From JADDRA01 sp051005375 (lineage in GTDB: Bacteria > Actinomycetota > Acidimicrobiia > Acidimicrobiales > CADCSY01), in assembly GCA_051005375.1 (NCBI GenBank), contig JBPCJK010000053.1:1-29493 (forward strand): 29,493 nt of DNA. The letters are read 5' to 3'. Shown here piece by piece: positions 14,692 through 23,063 of this stretch (positions are counted from its first letter, which is position 1; the number at the start of each line of letters is the position of its first letter). The position numbers were made by a program, and so were the translations under genes. The notes under the pieces are model-generated. The model was not told where the DNA came from. It ran no database searches and saw only the letters and a program-made list of their open reading frames with translations.

Positions 14692-17600
14692 CTATGCGCT
14701 CGAGGCGACTCGACCCGCTCCTCCCTGTTCGATGCGGCGGACGCGGTCGATGGGCAGTACGTGCCAGAAGTGCTCGGCGGCCTGGCCCCAGTCCTTGAGC
14801 AGCTCACCGGCGCGCCGGGAACCGGTCAGCTCCTGGTGGCGCTCGACCAACCAGCGCAGCTCCTCCAGCGATTCGGCGTCGGGGCGCTCGGCCTCGACCA
14901 GGGCGGCGTTGAGCCGGGCGATGAGATCGGTCCCCGGGTCCCAGACGAAGGCCTGGCCTCCGGTCATGCCAGCACCAAGGTTGTAGCCGACCGCACCGAG
15001 CACGACCACGGTCCCCCCCGTCATGTACTCACAGCAGTGGTCACCGGTGCCTTCCACCACTGCCGTCGCACCGGAGTTGCGCACCCCGAAGCGCTCGCCG
15101 GCGGACCCGGCCACGAACAGGGCGCCGCCGGTGGCGCCGTAGAGGCAGGTGTTGCCGGCCAACGTCGGTTCGCCGGCGTCGTCCGGGGGCGGGATGATGA
15201 CGATTCGGCCGCCGCCCATGCTCTTGCCCACGTAGTCGTTGGCCTCGCCCACCAGCTCCAACTCGACACCGTCGGTGAGGAAGGCGCCAAAGCTCTGACC
15301 GGCGGAGCCGGTGAAGCGGACCGTCGCCGTACCCCGGGGAGGAAGGCTGCCGTACTCCAGGGCGATGGCTCCACCCAGGGCGGCGCCGACGGCCCGGTCG
15401 GCGTTGACGATGGGATAGCTCAGCTCGATCTCGGCGCCATCCCACACCGCACGGAAGCCGTCGGCCATGACCTTGTCGCCGAGGGCAGAGCGGGGCCGCT
15501 GGATGGGATCGCTGACCAGGAAGCGCCGGGGGGCGGTCAGGTCCGATGGTGGCATCAGGAGCGGCGACAGGTCCACCGAGTCGGACCGGCCATCGCCCAC
15601 CTCCCGCTGGCGCAGGCACTCCACCCGCCCGATGGCCTCGTCCAGGGAGCGGAACCCGAGCGAGGCCAACAGATGGCGGGCTTCGTCGGCCACGAAGAGG
15701 AAGTAGGCAGCGACGCCTTCGGCGGTGCCGGTGAAGTTGGCTCGCAGGTTGGGCCGCTGGGTGGCGATGCCGGGCTTGCAGGTGTCGCGGTGGCAGGCGC
15801 GGAGCATGATGCAGCCCTCGGCGATCATGGCGGCGGTCCCGAAGGAGTACTCGTCGGCGCCGAGGAGGGCGGCCAGCACCACGTGGCGACCGGTCATGAG
15901 ACCGCCGTCGACCCGCAGGCGGACCCGGCCCCGCAGGTGGTTCTCCATCAGCGCCGCCTGGGTGTCCCACAAGCCGAGCTCCCAGGGCATGCCGGCGTGC
16001 TTGATCGACGACAGGGGAGATGCCCCGGTGCCACCGCTGGCCCCGCTGATGTGGACCACGTCGGCCAGGGCCTTGACCACGCCGGCGGCCACCGTGCCCA
16101 CACCCCGCTCGGCCACCAGCTTGACCGACACCTCGGCGCCGTTGACCTGCTTGAGGTCGAAGATGAGCTGGGCCAGGTCTTCGATGGAGTAGATGTCGTG
16201 GTGTGGGGGGGGCGAGATCAGGGCCACGCCGGGCTGGGTGTGGCGCAGGTGGGCGATCTCCTCGGACACCTTGTGCCCGGGGAGCTGGCCGCCCTCGCCG
16301 GGCTTGGAGCCCTGGGCGATCTTGATCTGGAGCTCGTCGGCGTGGGCCACGTACTCCGGAGTGACGCCGAAGCGCCCCGAGGCGATCTGTTTGATCCTCG
16401 AGTTCTTGTCGCCGCTGGCTTGCCCCCGGGTGTGGAACCGGGCCGTGCTCTCGCCCCCTTCGCCGCAGTTGGACCGCCCGCCCAGCAGGTTCATGGCCTC
16501 GGCCAGGGTCTCGTGCGCCTCCCGCGACAGCGACCCATGCGACATGGCCCCGGTGGAGAAGCGGGTGACTATGGTGCTGACCGGCTCCACCTCGTCGAGG
16601 GGGACCGGCGGACCGGTGGGGACCAACTCGAGCAGATCCACCAACTCGATGGGGGGACGCTCGTTGACCAGGGCGGCGAAGCGGTCGTAGAGCCCATCGG
16701 AGGCCCCTTTGATGGCCCGCTGCAGCAGGTGGGCGGCGGCCATCTCCTGGGTCGACTTGACCAGAGACATGTCGTTGAGGGCGTCGACGACGTCCTTTCC
16801 CTTGCCGTGGTACTCGCCCCCCTTGCGCACCCGGAAGTAGCCCGGAGATTCGAGTTGGACGGGGGTGGTCGACTCGGCCGGCCAGGCGTCACCGTGGCGG
16901 TCGAGCACGTCCTGGCCCATTGCGTCCCAACCGATGCCACCCACCGTCGAGGTCGTGCCCGCCAAGCACAGGTCGACGACCTCGGAGGCGAGCCCGATGA
17001 CCTCGAAGATCTGGGCGCCCCGATACGAGTCGACCGTGGAGATCCCCATCTTGGAGAGGATCTTGAGCGTTCCCTCCTCGATGGCTGACTGGAACCGGTC
17101 CTGGGCCTCGGGACTGATGGCGTCGCCCTCGTCGGCCTCGTCGGCCTCGGCCGCCACCGTCTGCAGGGCCAGGCGGGGGCAGATGGCGTCAGCTCCGTAG
17201 CCGAGCAGGGCAGCGACCTCGTGGGTGTCGCGGGCGCTGTCGCTCACCACCACCAGGCTGGTGCGGGAGCGAAGGCGGCGCTCGATCAGGCGATGGTGAA
17301 CCGCCCCACAGGCCAGCAACGAGGGGATCGGCACCCGGGTGGAAGAGATGTCGGCGTGGTCGAGCACCAGTATGTCGGCGCCACCGGATACCAGCGCCTC
17401 GGCTTCGTCGCACAGGCGCTCGATGCCGGCTCTCAGGCCAGCGGGGCCGGCGACGGCCGGGAAGGTGGCGTCGAGGGGCACGGTGGCGAATGGGAAGCGC
17501 TCCCGGTCGTAGAGGGCGAGGACCCCGGAGGGGAACAGGAAGAACGAGCGCAGCGTCACCAGGCGGGCGGCGGCCTCGGTCTCGGTGAGGATGGGCTGGC

Positions 17601-19164
17601 GGGGGCCGATGAGCGTGCGCAGGCTCATGACCCGGCGCTCCCGGATGGAGTCGATGGGGGGGTTGGTGACCTGGGCGAAGCGCTGACGTAGGTAGTGGTG
17701 CACGGGCCGGGGCCGGCCGGCCATGTGCGGCAGGGGCGAGTCGTCGCCCATGGCGAAGGTGGGCTCGTGGGCGTCGGCGGCCATGGGCTTGAGCACCATG
17801 GCCAGCTCCTCCTTGGTGTAGCCGTGGGCCACCTGCCGTCGATGGAGCTCGTCGGCCTCAGGGGGGGCCTGCACCGGCTCGCCCAGGGAAAGCTCGAGCA
17901 GGCCGTCGGCGGTCCAACGGGAGTAGGGGGCAGTGGCAGCGATGCGTTCTTTGTTCCCGGCGTCGTGGGCGACGCCTCCGTCGGGGTCGACGAAGAGCAT
18001 CTGGCCCGGGCCGAGGCGGCCCCGCTGCACCTGGCCGTGCCCCCTGGTGTCCACAGCGCCGGCTTCCGAGCAGCACACCACCATCCCGTCCTCGCACACC
18101 GACCAGCGCAGGGGGCGCAACCCGTTGCGGTCGAGTGCGGCGCCGACACCCACACCGTCGCTGAAGATGAGCCCGGCGGGGCCGTCCCAAGGCTCCATGA
18201 GGGCGGCGTGGTAGCGGTAGAAGCCCCGGAGGTCGGGGTCGAGGTCGCGGGCGTTCTCCCACGCCTCGGGTACGAGCATGGCGACGGCGTGACGAATGCT
18301 GCGCCCCCCCCGCACCAGCAGCTCCACCGCCGAATCGAGCTTGCCGGAGTCGGAGTCGTGGGGATCGAGGACGGGGCGGAACAGGTCCTCGGGGCCGAGG
18401 CCGGCCGCCTCGGTCCCCAGCACGGCTCGGGACCGCATGCGGGCCTCGTTGCCCTGGATGGCGTTGATCTCACCGTTGTGGCACAGCGTCCGGAACGGCT
18501 GGGCCCGTTCCCAGCTGGGGGCGGTGTTGGTGGAGAAGCGCTGGTGGAACACAGCGAAGTGGGCGGCGAAGCGGTCGTCGGCCAGGTCGGGGTAGAAGTC
18601 GGCAAGGGCATCGGCCGCGGCCAGGCCCTTGTAGACGATGGTCCGCAAGGAGCACGAGACGACGTAGACGCCCTCGGCGGCACTCTCGATGCGGCGGCGC
18701 AAGCGGTAGGCCCGCTGCTCGTCGGCATCAGGATCGGTGCTGCCGTCACTGCTGTCAGGGTCGGCGGGCATGGCCGGGCGGCCCTCGAAGACGACCTGGA
18801 GCATGGCCGGCTGACTGGCCCGGGCCTGGTCACCGACGTGGGAGCCGTCGGTGGGCGGGACCCGCCAGTCGACCAGGCTGATGCCTTCATCGGCGGCCGC
18901 CGCTTCGATCGCAGAGCGAGGATCGGGACCCCGCACGAACAGGCTTGCGACCCCGTGGCCTTCGCCGAAGATGGCGGCGGGGATCGGGGCGAGCAGGCCG
19001 GAGCCGTCGGCCGAGCGGGCGTCGGCGGCCAGCGCCCCCCGGTGCTTGACGCAGGCCAGCCCGCCAAGCGCAGCAGCAACGATCGACCGGGAGGGCCGTC
19101 CGGCGGCATCGGCAACGAAGCCGATCCCGCAGGCATCCAACTCAGGCCGCAGCTCGGAGGGCAT
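14692..19164 (-). CDS. gltB: Glutamate synthase large subunit
   Basis: A 1490-aa NADPH-type GOGAT alpha subunit that makes two glutamates from glutamine and 2-oxoglutarate. Domain order is canonical: class II glutamine amidotransferase (nucleophile Cys12 in DACGIGF after an 11-residue propeptide, FYRYHAALMEPWDGPAG), central domain (DSIRERRVMSLRTLIGPR), FMN-binding synthase domain (YVAHADELQIKIAQGSKPGE, SGASGGTGASPLSSIKHAG), the 3Fe-4S cluster motif C1118-x5-C1124-x4-C1129, and the GXGXG beta-helix (GNTCLYGATGGALFVAGSAG, CCEYMTGGTVVVLG). Full length and intact. The ATG follows TAGCTT by 6 nt with no ribosome binding site, so a leaderless transcript is likely. The small subunit gene (gltD) is not adjacent and is absent from the window, which is less usual. 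Confidence 0.97.
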   Translation of the reverse strand: MPSELRPELDACGIGFVADAAGRPSRSIVAAALGGLACVKHRGALAADARSADGSGLLAPIPAAIFGEGHGVASLFVRGPDPRSAIEAAAADEGISLVDWRVPPTDGSHVGDQARASQPAMLQVVFEGRPAMPADPDSSDGSTDPDADEQRAYRLRRRIESAAEGVYVVSCSLRTIVYKGLAAADALADFYPDLADDRFAAHFAVFHQRFSTNTAPSWERAQPFRTLCHNGEINAIQGNEARMRSRAVLGTEAAGLGPEDLFRPVLDPHDSDSGKLDSAVELLVRGGRSIRHAVAMLVPEAWENARDLDPDLRGFYRYHAALMEPWDGPAGLIFSDGVGVGAALDRNGLRPLRWSVCEDGMVVCCSEAGAVDTRGHGQVQRGRLGPGQMLFVDPDGGVAHDAGNKERIAATAPYSRWTADGLLELSLGEPVQAPPEADELHRRQVAHGYTKEELAMVLKPMAADAHEPTFAMGDDSPLPHMAGRPRPVHHYLRQRFAQVTNPPIDSIRERRVMSLRTLIGPRQPILTETEAAARLVTLRSFFLFPSGVLALYDRERFPFATVPLDATFPAVAGPAGLRAGIERLCDEAEALVSGGADILVLDHADISSTRVPIPSLLACGAVHHRLIERRLRSRTSLVVVSDSARDTHEVAALLGYGADAICPRLALQTVAAEADEADEGDAISPEAQDRFQSAIEEGTLKILSKMGISTVDSYRGAQIFEVIGLASEVVDLCLAGTTSTVGGIGWDAMGQDVLDRHGDAWPAESTTPVQLESPGYFRVRKGGEYHGKGKDVVDALNDMSLVKSTQEMAAAHLLQRAIKGASDGLYDRFAALVNERPPIELVDLLELVPTGPPVPLDEVEPVSTIVTRFSTGAMSHGSLSREAHETLAEAMNLLGGRSNCGEGGESTARFHTRGQASGDKNSRIKQIASGRFGVTPEYVAHADELQIKIAQGSKPGEGGQLPGHKVSEEIAHLRHTQPGVALISPPPHHDIYSIEDLAQLIFDLKQVNGAEVSVKLVAERGVGTVAAGVVKALADVVHISGASGGTGASPLSSIKHAGMPWELGLWDTQAALMENHLRGRVRLRVDGGLMTGRHVVLAALLGADEYSFGTAAMIAEGCIMLRACHRDTCKPGIATQRPNLRANFTGTAEGVAAYFLFVADEARHLLASLGFRSLDEAIGRVECLRQREVGDGRSDSVDLSPLLMPPSDLTAPRRFLVSDPIQRPRSALGDKVMADGFRAVWDGAEIELSYPIVNADRAVGAALGGAIALEYGSLPPRGTATVRFTGSAGQSFGAFLTDGVELELVGEANDYVGKSMGGGRIVIIPPPDDAGEPTLAGNTCLYGATGGALFVAGSAGERFGVRNSGATAVVEGTGDHCCEYMTGGTVVVLGAVGYNLGAGMTGGQAFVWDPGTDLIARLNAALVEAERPDAESLEELRWLVERHQELTGSRRAGELLKDWGQAAEHFWHVLPIDRVRRIEQGGAGRVASSA

Positions 19165-19170
19165 AGCCCA

Positions 19171-19176
19171 AAGCTA
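19171..19176 (-). promoter_or_regulatory. Putative -10 box of gltB
   Basis: TAGCTT on the minus strand ends 6 nt before the ATG at 19164. The spacing and sequence match the box seen before gltA. No clear -35 box. Confidence 0.5.
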
Positions 19177-19209
19177 CCGCAGGCCCCACCCTGGCCCCGC
19201 TGGCCTCCC

Positions 19210-19298
19210 TCAAGCGTTCTGGCCTGCAGAACTGCCTGCTTCAAGTGTTCTGGCCTGCGAGACGCCGCGAAATCCGCAGCGTCTCGCAGGCCGAAACG
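19210..19298. repeat. Palindrome cluster between gltB and AbiEi-like pseudogene
   Basis: Two near-identical 20-bp units begin TCAAGYGTTCTGGCCTGC (19210 and 19241, 31 bp apart). The first folds on itself (GTTCTG 19216-19221, CAGAAC 19227-19232). The second is the left arm of a strong hairpin: GGCCTGCGAGACGC (19252-19265) pairs perfectly with 19279-19292 around a 13-nt loop. The TTCTGGCC core links it to the repeats at 1970 and 20286. Because the flanking genes diverge, a shared terminator role is unlikely. Confidence 0.8.
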
Positions 19299-19306
19299 AG
19301 GGGCGC

Positions 19307-19335
19307 TTGGAATCAGCCAGCGGTTTCAGTATATT
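19307..19335 (+). promoter_or_regulatory. Sigma-70-type promoter of AbiEi-like pseudogene
   Basis: TTGGAA (19307-19312), a 17-bp spacer and TATATT (19330-19335) form the best promoter in the window. The ATG follows 7 nt after the -10 box, again consistent with leaderless translation. The promoter survives although the gene is broken. Confidence 0.65.
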
Positions 19336-19342
19336 TCGTGCT

Positions 19343-20509
19343 ATGACCTTTCGGCACCTCGACAAGAGCCTGCAGGTGTTGGCACAGCGCCAACACGGGG
19401 GTACTGAGCCGGGAACAGGCACGAGCGCTCGGCCTCTCCGCTGAGGGATGACGGCGACGAGTGGCTACCGGACCTTGGAGCCTCGTGTCCCGCTCGGTAG
19501 TTCGTTTGACCGGCTCCCCAGTCACCTACCACCAGACGTACATGGCTGCCGTGTTGGACGCTGGTGGCGGTGCGGTCGTTTCCCGTCTCGCCGCCGCCCA
19601 CCTTTGGGGGCTTCCTGGCTTCGAACCCGGGCCCGTGGACGTGACCCGGGCGCGCCGCCGAGCCCGGCGTCCCTCCTCGCTGGCCAACCTGCATGAGCCG
19701 CGGTACCTGCCCGAGCACCACCGAAGGGAGGTGGAGGGCGTCCCGGTGACCACCGTGGCCAGGACCGTGTTCGACTTGGCTGGCTGCGTGTACCCCAAAC
19801 GGGCCGAGCGGGCTCTGGACAACGCGTTGAGCCACAAGCTGTGAAGTTGGAGGACCTGCGCCGCGTCACCATTGAGTTGCTGGCGAGGGGTCGCAAGGGC
19901 AGCTCGTTGATGCGGGTGCTTCTGGCTGAACGGGGGGCGGGCTACGTAACCCCGGCGACCGGACTTGAGGCCGAGTTCCTGGCCGTCGTCGTGGCAGCGG
20001 GGTTGGAGATCCCCGAGTGCCAGGTCAACCTAGGGGGGGCGATGTCGTGGGTCGGCCGGGTCGACTTCTACTACAGCCGCCTGCGACTGGTCATCGAGGT
20101 CGACAGCGATCGCCACCACACGTCGAAGCTCGACCGGGAAAGCGATGCTCGCCGTGACGCGGCGCTGCGGACAGCCGGCTTTCGGGTGCTGCGTGTCGAC
20201 GAGCACGAGCTGCGGGAGCGTCCCTGGGAGTCGTCGCCAAGGTTCGGAAGGTTCTGGGGTGCGCTGCCTGACCCTCCCCATCGGATCTGGCCTGCCGATC
20301 GCTGCGGAAAACACGCCGATCCGCAGGCGAGAACGGTTGGGGATTGGGGCCGGTTCAGAGGCGGGGCCAGGTGCCGCCGGTTCCGCTGCGGCCGCCGGTG
20401 GTGGTGGCCCAGCCGGAGGCGCCTCGGGTGCCAGAGCGGGCGGTGGCGGGTCGACGGGTGGGGTGGCCGTGGCGGTCGCCCAGCGCCCAGGTCCGACGCC
20501 AGGAGGTGA
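19343..20509 (+). pseudogene. Broken AbiEi-antitoxin-like / DUF559 protein
   Basis: Three frames together make one protein of a family common in actinobacteria: an N-terminal AbiEi-type winged helix (MTFRHLDKSLQVLAQRQHG, then VLSREQARALGLSAEG), a middle part (RLTGSPVTYHQTYMAAVLDA, GVPVTTVARTVFDLAG) and a C-terminal Vsr/DUF559-type nuclease fold (WVGRVDFYYSRLRLVIEVDS, then DAALRTAGFRVLRVDEHEL). Lesions: an extra G in the G5 run at 19397-19401, an in-frame TGA near 19447, and a lost base at 19842-19845, where CTGTGAAG stands for the expected CTGGTGAAG. The third lesion also produces a GTGA overlap, so the last piece (19841 on) could be translated separately as about 140 conserved residues. The frame then runs through a palindrome and into the 3' end of the convergent gene, closing only at 20509. 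Homology ends near 20250. Confidence 0.75.
20286..20337. repeat. Palindrome in 3' region of AbiEi-like pseudogene
   Basis: Nested arms: GCCTGC (20290-20295) with GCAGGC (20323-20328), GATCG (20297-20301) with CGATC (20317-20321), and GCG (20304-20306) with CGC (20314-20316). It begins TCTGGCCTGC and ends GGCGAGAACGG, matching the layout of the palindromes near 1970 and 19250. It lies just before the convergent PlsC gene's end and may act as a bidirectional terminator there. Confidence 0.7.
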
Positions 20510-21353
20510 CCTGGGGGCCGGTGAGTGACGGCGACTCGCCCTTGGCCGCCCGCTGCCGGGCCGACCACCAGTCGCTGGCCGCCTCGTCGGCCAGGCCGGC
20601 GACGGCAGCCTCGATCCGAGCGGCGAAGCGGCCGGCGTTGTCGCCAGGCGCCGGCTGCAGGGGTGCCCCGAAGGTCACCCGACTGGTGCCGGGGCTGGGC
20701 CGCTTGGCCCCCTTGCCGAAGATGCGCCCGGTGCCCTCGACGTGCACGGGGACTACAGGCACCGAGCACCTCAGGGCCAGGTAGGCGGCCCCACCCCGGT
20801 GTCCCCGACCCCAGCCGTCGGCGCTGCGCCCGCCCTCGGGGAAGATGAGCAGGCTCCAGCCCTGCTCGATCAGCACCCCCGCCCGCTCGGCCGAGCGCCG
20901 CTCCACCCGGCTGCGCTCCATGGGGATGGCGCCGATAGCCAGGGCTGAGGCAGCGGAGGTGACCCGGTTGGTGAAGAAGTAGTCGGCGGCGGCGGCGACC
21001 ACGATGCGGTGGCGCCATGGCTCGGGGATGGACGTGAGCAGCAGGGGGGCGTCGATGTGGCTGTGGTGGTTGGCGGCGAAGATGAGCGCCCCCTCGACCC
21101 CCTCAAGACCCTCAAGGCGGTCGAGGCCGGCCCGCTCGGGGTCGGCCAGGGCCCGGACCCCCAGGCGGATAGGCCCCTCCAGGAGCAGCAGCCGGGCATG
21201 ACGGGCCAGCGGCCGCCGAGCCCAGGCGCTGTCGTAGTTGGTACCCGTCCGTCGAGGGGCGGCCGGGCGCTCGAGTCCCCGAGGCACCTCCGGAGCCGAC
21301 CAGGGAAAGCCCGGCCTGGGGACCAAGGCCCGCAACGGAGCCAGCCGGCTCAA
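20355..21353 (-). CDS. PlsC-like 1-acyl-sn-glycerol-3-phosphate acyltransferase
   Basis: A 332-aa LPLAT-family acyltransferase, which esterifies an acyl group onto a glycerophosphate or similar acceptor at the membrane. Motif I NHHSHID (catalytic His and Asp) and motif III FPEGGRSADG are present, with VPVVPVHVEGTGRIFGKG following. A hydrophobic stretch around ALIFAANHHSH and LLLTSIPEPWRHRIVVAAAA suits membrane association. The last 45 residues are Gly/Thr/Ser/Arg-rich and look unstructured. The TTG start is supported by a GGGGGA ribosome binding site 7 nt upstream; the frame before that lacks protein character. It is the last gene of the FAR::HAD / ADH / LarA-like operon, 43 bp after the LarA-like stop. 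Specific substrate is unknown. Confidence 0.88.
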   Translation of the reverse strand: MSRLAPLRALVPRPGFPWSAPEVPRGLERPAAPRRTGTNYDSAWARRPLARHARLLLLEGPIRLGVRALADPERAGLDRLEGLEGVEGALIFAANHHSHIDAPLLLTSIPEPWRHRIVVAAAADYFFTNRVTSAASALAIGAIPMERSRVERRSAERAGVLIEQGWSLLIFPEGGRSADGWGRGHRGGAAYLALRCSVPVVPVHVEGTGRIFGKGAKRPSPGTSRVTFGAPLQPAPGDNAGRFAARIEAAVAGLADEAASDWWSARQRAAKGESPSLTGPQVTSWRRTWALGDRHGHPTRRPATARSGTRGASGWATTTGGRSGTGGTWPRL

Positions 21354-21396
21354 GCCGAGTCCCCCAGTAGAGCGAGCGGAGAAGCATCGAGGAAAG

Positions 21397-22983
21397 TCAC
21401 GTCACCTCAGCCAGCATGAGCGGGGGAGCGTGGAAGTGGGTGAGAGAGGGGTCGGGGCCGACCACGTCACTGGCCATCTCCAGGGCGTCGGCCATGGTGG
21501 TCGCCGGCTTGAAGCCCAGTCGTCGCACCGCCCTGGCGTTGCCCCCCACGATGATGACCCCACCCAGGTGCTGGAGGGCGTGCGCCCCCCAGTACCACAT
21601 GTAGAAGGGGTGGACCCCGTGGTAGGCGTAGCTGGTGCGGTACAGGTGTCGGTACCACTCGTCCTCGGCGAAGGACTGCTCGTAGGTCTTCTCCAGCTCC
21701 AGCGGGTCGGTGGTCTCGGCCAGCACCTCCTCGAAGAAGTCGATGTAGCTGGGGTGGTGGACGGGGTGGAACTCCCAGGGGGTCGGGTGGCTGACGATGA
21801 GGACGCCGCCCTCGCGCACCAGGGGCTGGCGGCGGTAGAGGTTGAAGAAGTACCCCAGGCTGGTGCACATGACCAGTACCGGGTTCATCACCGAGTTCAC
21901 GTTGTAGGGGCAGATGTAGGGCAGGCCGAGGGTGAGGATGTCGGCTTGCCCCTGGACGTGGACCAGTTGCTGGTCGAGCACCTTGGCCGTGGTCAGGCGG
22001 TGCACGGCTTCCACCTCGCCGGCGTTGACACCGGTCATGTTGTGGGGGGCCAGGACTGAGTGGAAGATCGACCGCCGCAGCCGGTCCGGTGTCCGCCCGA
22101 GCGCCTTGGAGGCGCCCAGATAGGCCGAGCGGTCGCGCCGCGACCACTCCCACTCCCGTTTCTGGAGGAAGTCGAAGGCCTTGGGGAAGGTGTCGTTGTT
22201 CAGCGTGGTCTCGATCTGGAAGATCTTGACCCCGGCGTTGCGGATGACCTCGCCCATGCGCCAGTTGGACGAGTGCAGCTCGGAACGGCTCTGGTCCATG
22301 AACGAGCGGCTGTGCTGCATCGTGCGCACGTTGTGGTGGTGGCGCAGGCTGCGGTAGGAGGCCAGGCCGGTGGCGGTCGACTTGTGGCCGCCGTCCATGG
22401 CCACCAGGTTGATGTTGACGTAGACCAGCAGGTCCGACGTCGCCCCCCGCTTGGAGATCTCCACCTCCTCGCCCTGCCCGGTCTCGCCCAGGAAGGCCAG
22501 GGCATCGGGGTCCTCGGCGTCGAAGTTGTAGAGCAGGCCCCGGGGGGCGAAGGCGTCGTAGACTCGGTCGCCGACGGCATGGCGCAGCTCGGCCTCGGTC
22601 ATGCGCCGGTGCAGGGCCAGGGCGGCGATGAGGTGGACGTCGTCGACACCGGCGTCGGCGGCCAGGTCGAGCACGGCCTCGATGACCCGCTGGCGGACGT
22701 CGGGCCGGCGCATGGGGGGCAGGGGCAGGGACACGTCGTCAAAGGCGATGGTCAGGCGCATGCCGGCGAAGAGCAGGGCCGGCAGTGGGTCGGAGTCGAC
22801 CGGGTGCAACAGGGCGTGGCGGATGGCGCCGTCGATGTCGTCGAGGGCGGGCAGGGGTTCGGGGGGGTAGATCACCCGGCTGCCGACCGGGAGCTTCTCC
22901 AGCCGGAAGCTGTTGCCGTGCATGAACAACGTCGGCGGCGTCGACCGGTCGACTTCGAGCACGAACCCCGGACGTCTGCTCAC
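21397..22983 (-). CDS. Divergent LarA-like (lactate racemase domain) protein
   Basis: A 528-aa protein with the LarA/DUF2088 N-terminal fold. LarA racemises lactate with a nickel-pincer nucleotide attached to a lysine. Compared with LarA from memory: the acid turn FDDVSLPLP (82-90) lacks the usual arginine; His125 (ALHRRMT) corresponds to His108; Lys201 (GGHKSTATG) to the cofactor-bearing Lys184; His217 lies 16 residues later as the nickel ligand does. The second catalytic His, 10 residues before the lysine, is not conserved (YVNINLV). This suggests it may bind the cofactor but act on another substrate or by another route. At 528 aa it is longer than LarA (about 425). The GTG start is the last part of repeat copy B. 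The operon context is lipid-like (FAR, ADH, PlsC). No cofactor genes (larB, larC, larE) are in the window. Confidence 0.8.
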   Translation of the reverse strand: MSRRPGFVLEVDRSTPPTLFMHGNSFRLEKLPVGSRVIYPPEPLPALDDIDGAIRHALLHPVDSDPLPALLFAGMRLTIAFDDVSLPLPPMRRPDVRQRVIEAVLDLAADAGVDDVHLIAALALHRRMTEAELRHAVGDRVYDAFAPRGLLYNFDAEDPDALAFLGETGQGEEVEISKRGATSDLLVYVNINLVAMDGGHKSTATGLASYRSLRHHHNVRTMQHSRSFMDQSRSELHSSNWRMGEVIRNAGVKIFQIETTLNNDTFPKAFDFLQKREWEWSRRDRSAYLGASKALGRTPDRLRRSIFHSVLAPHNMTGVNAGEVEAVHRLTTAKVLDQQLVHVQGQADILTLGLPYICPYNVNSVMNPVLVMCTSLGYFFNLYRRQPLVREGGVLIVSHPTPWEFHPVHHPSYIDFFEEVLAETTDPLELEKTYEQSFAEDEWYRHLYRTSYAYHGVHPFYMWYWGAHALQHLGGVIIVGGNARAVRRLGFKPATTMADALEMASDVVGPDPSLTHFHAPPLMLAEVT

Positions 22984-23063
22984 TGGCGCACCATCCTAGG
23001 GATGGCGCAGCCATGAGCATGGCTACTGTGCTCATTGGTGAGCACGCCCAAAGGCGTGCTCAC
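22977..23063 (-). repeat. 87-bp junction element, copy B
   Basis: Second copy of the element at 7900-7986. On the minus strand it starts on the TGA of the alcohol dehydrogenase gene (23062-23060) and ends on the GTG of the LarA-like gene (22983-22981). Here the flanking direct repeat is longer: TGCTCACTGGCGC stands at 22977-22989 and again at 23057-23069, 80 bp apart. Hairpins: CCATCC / GGATGG (22991-23005 region, perfect), AGCCATG-AG-CATGGCT (23009-23024), GTGCTCA-TTGG-TGAGCAC (23028-23045), and perfect 11-bp arms around a 4-nt loop at 23038-23063. Confidence 0.9.

Noticed and set aside
22739..23035. 98-codon frame starting inside repeat copy B
   Set aside because: It overlaps the LarA-like gene in another frame; beyond the element it is Arg/Pro-rich with no homology-like features. 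Kept only as an observation about the element.
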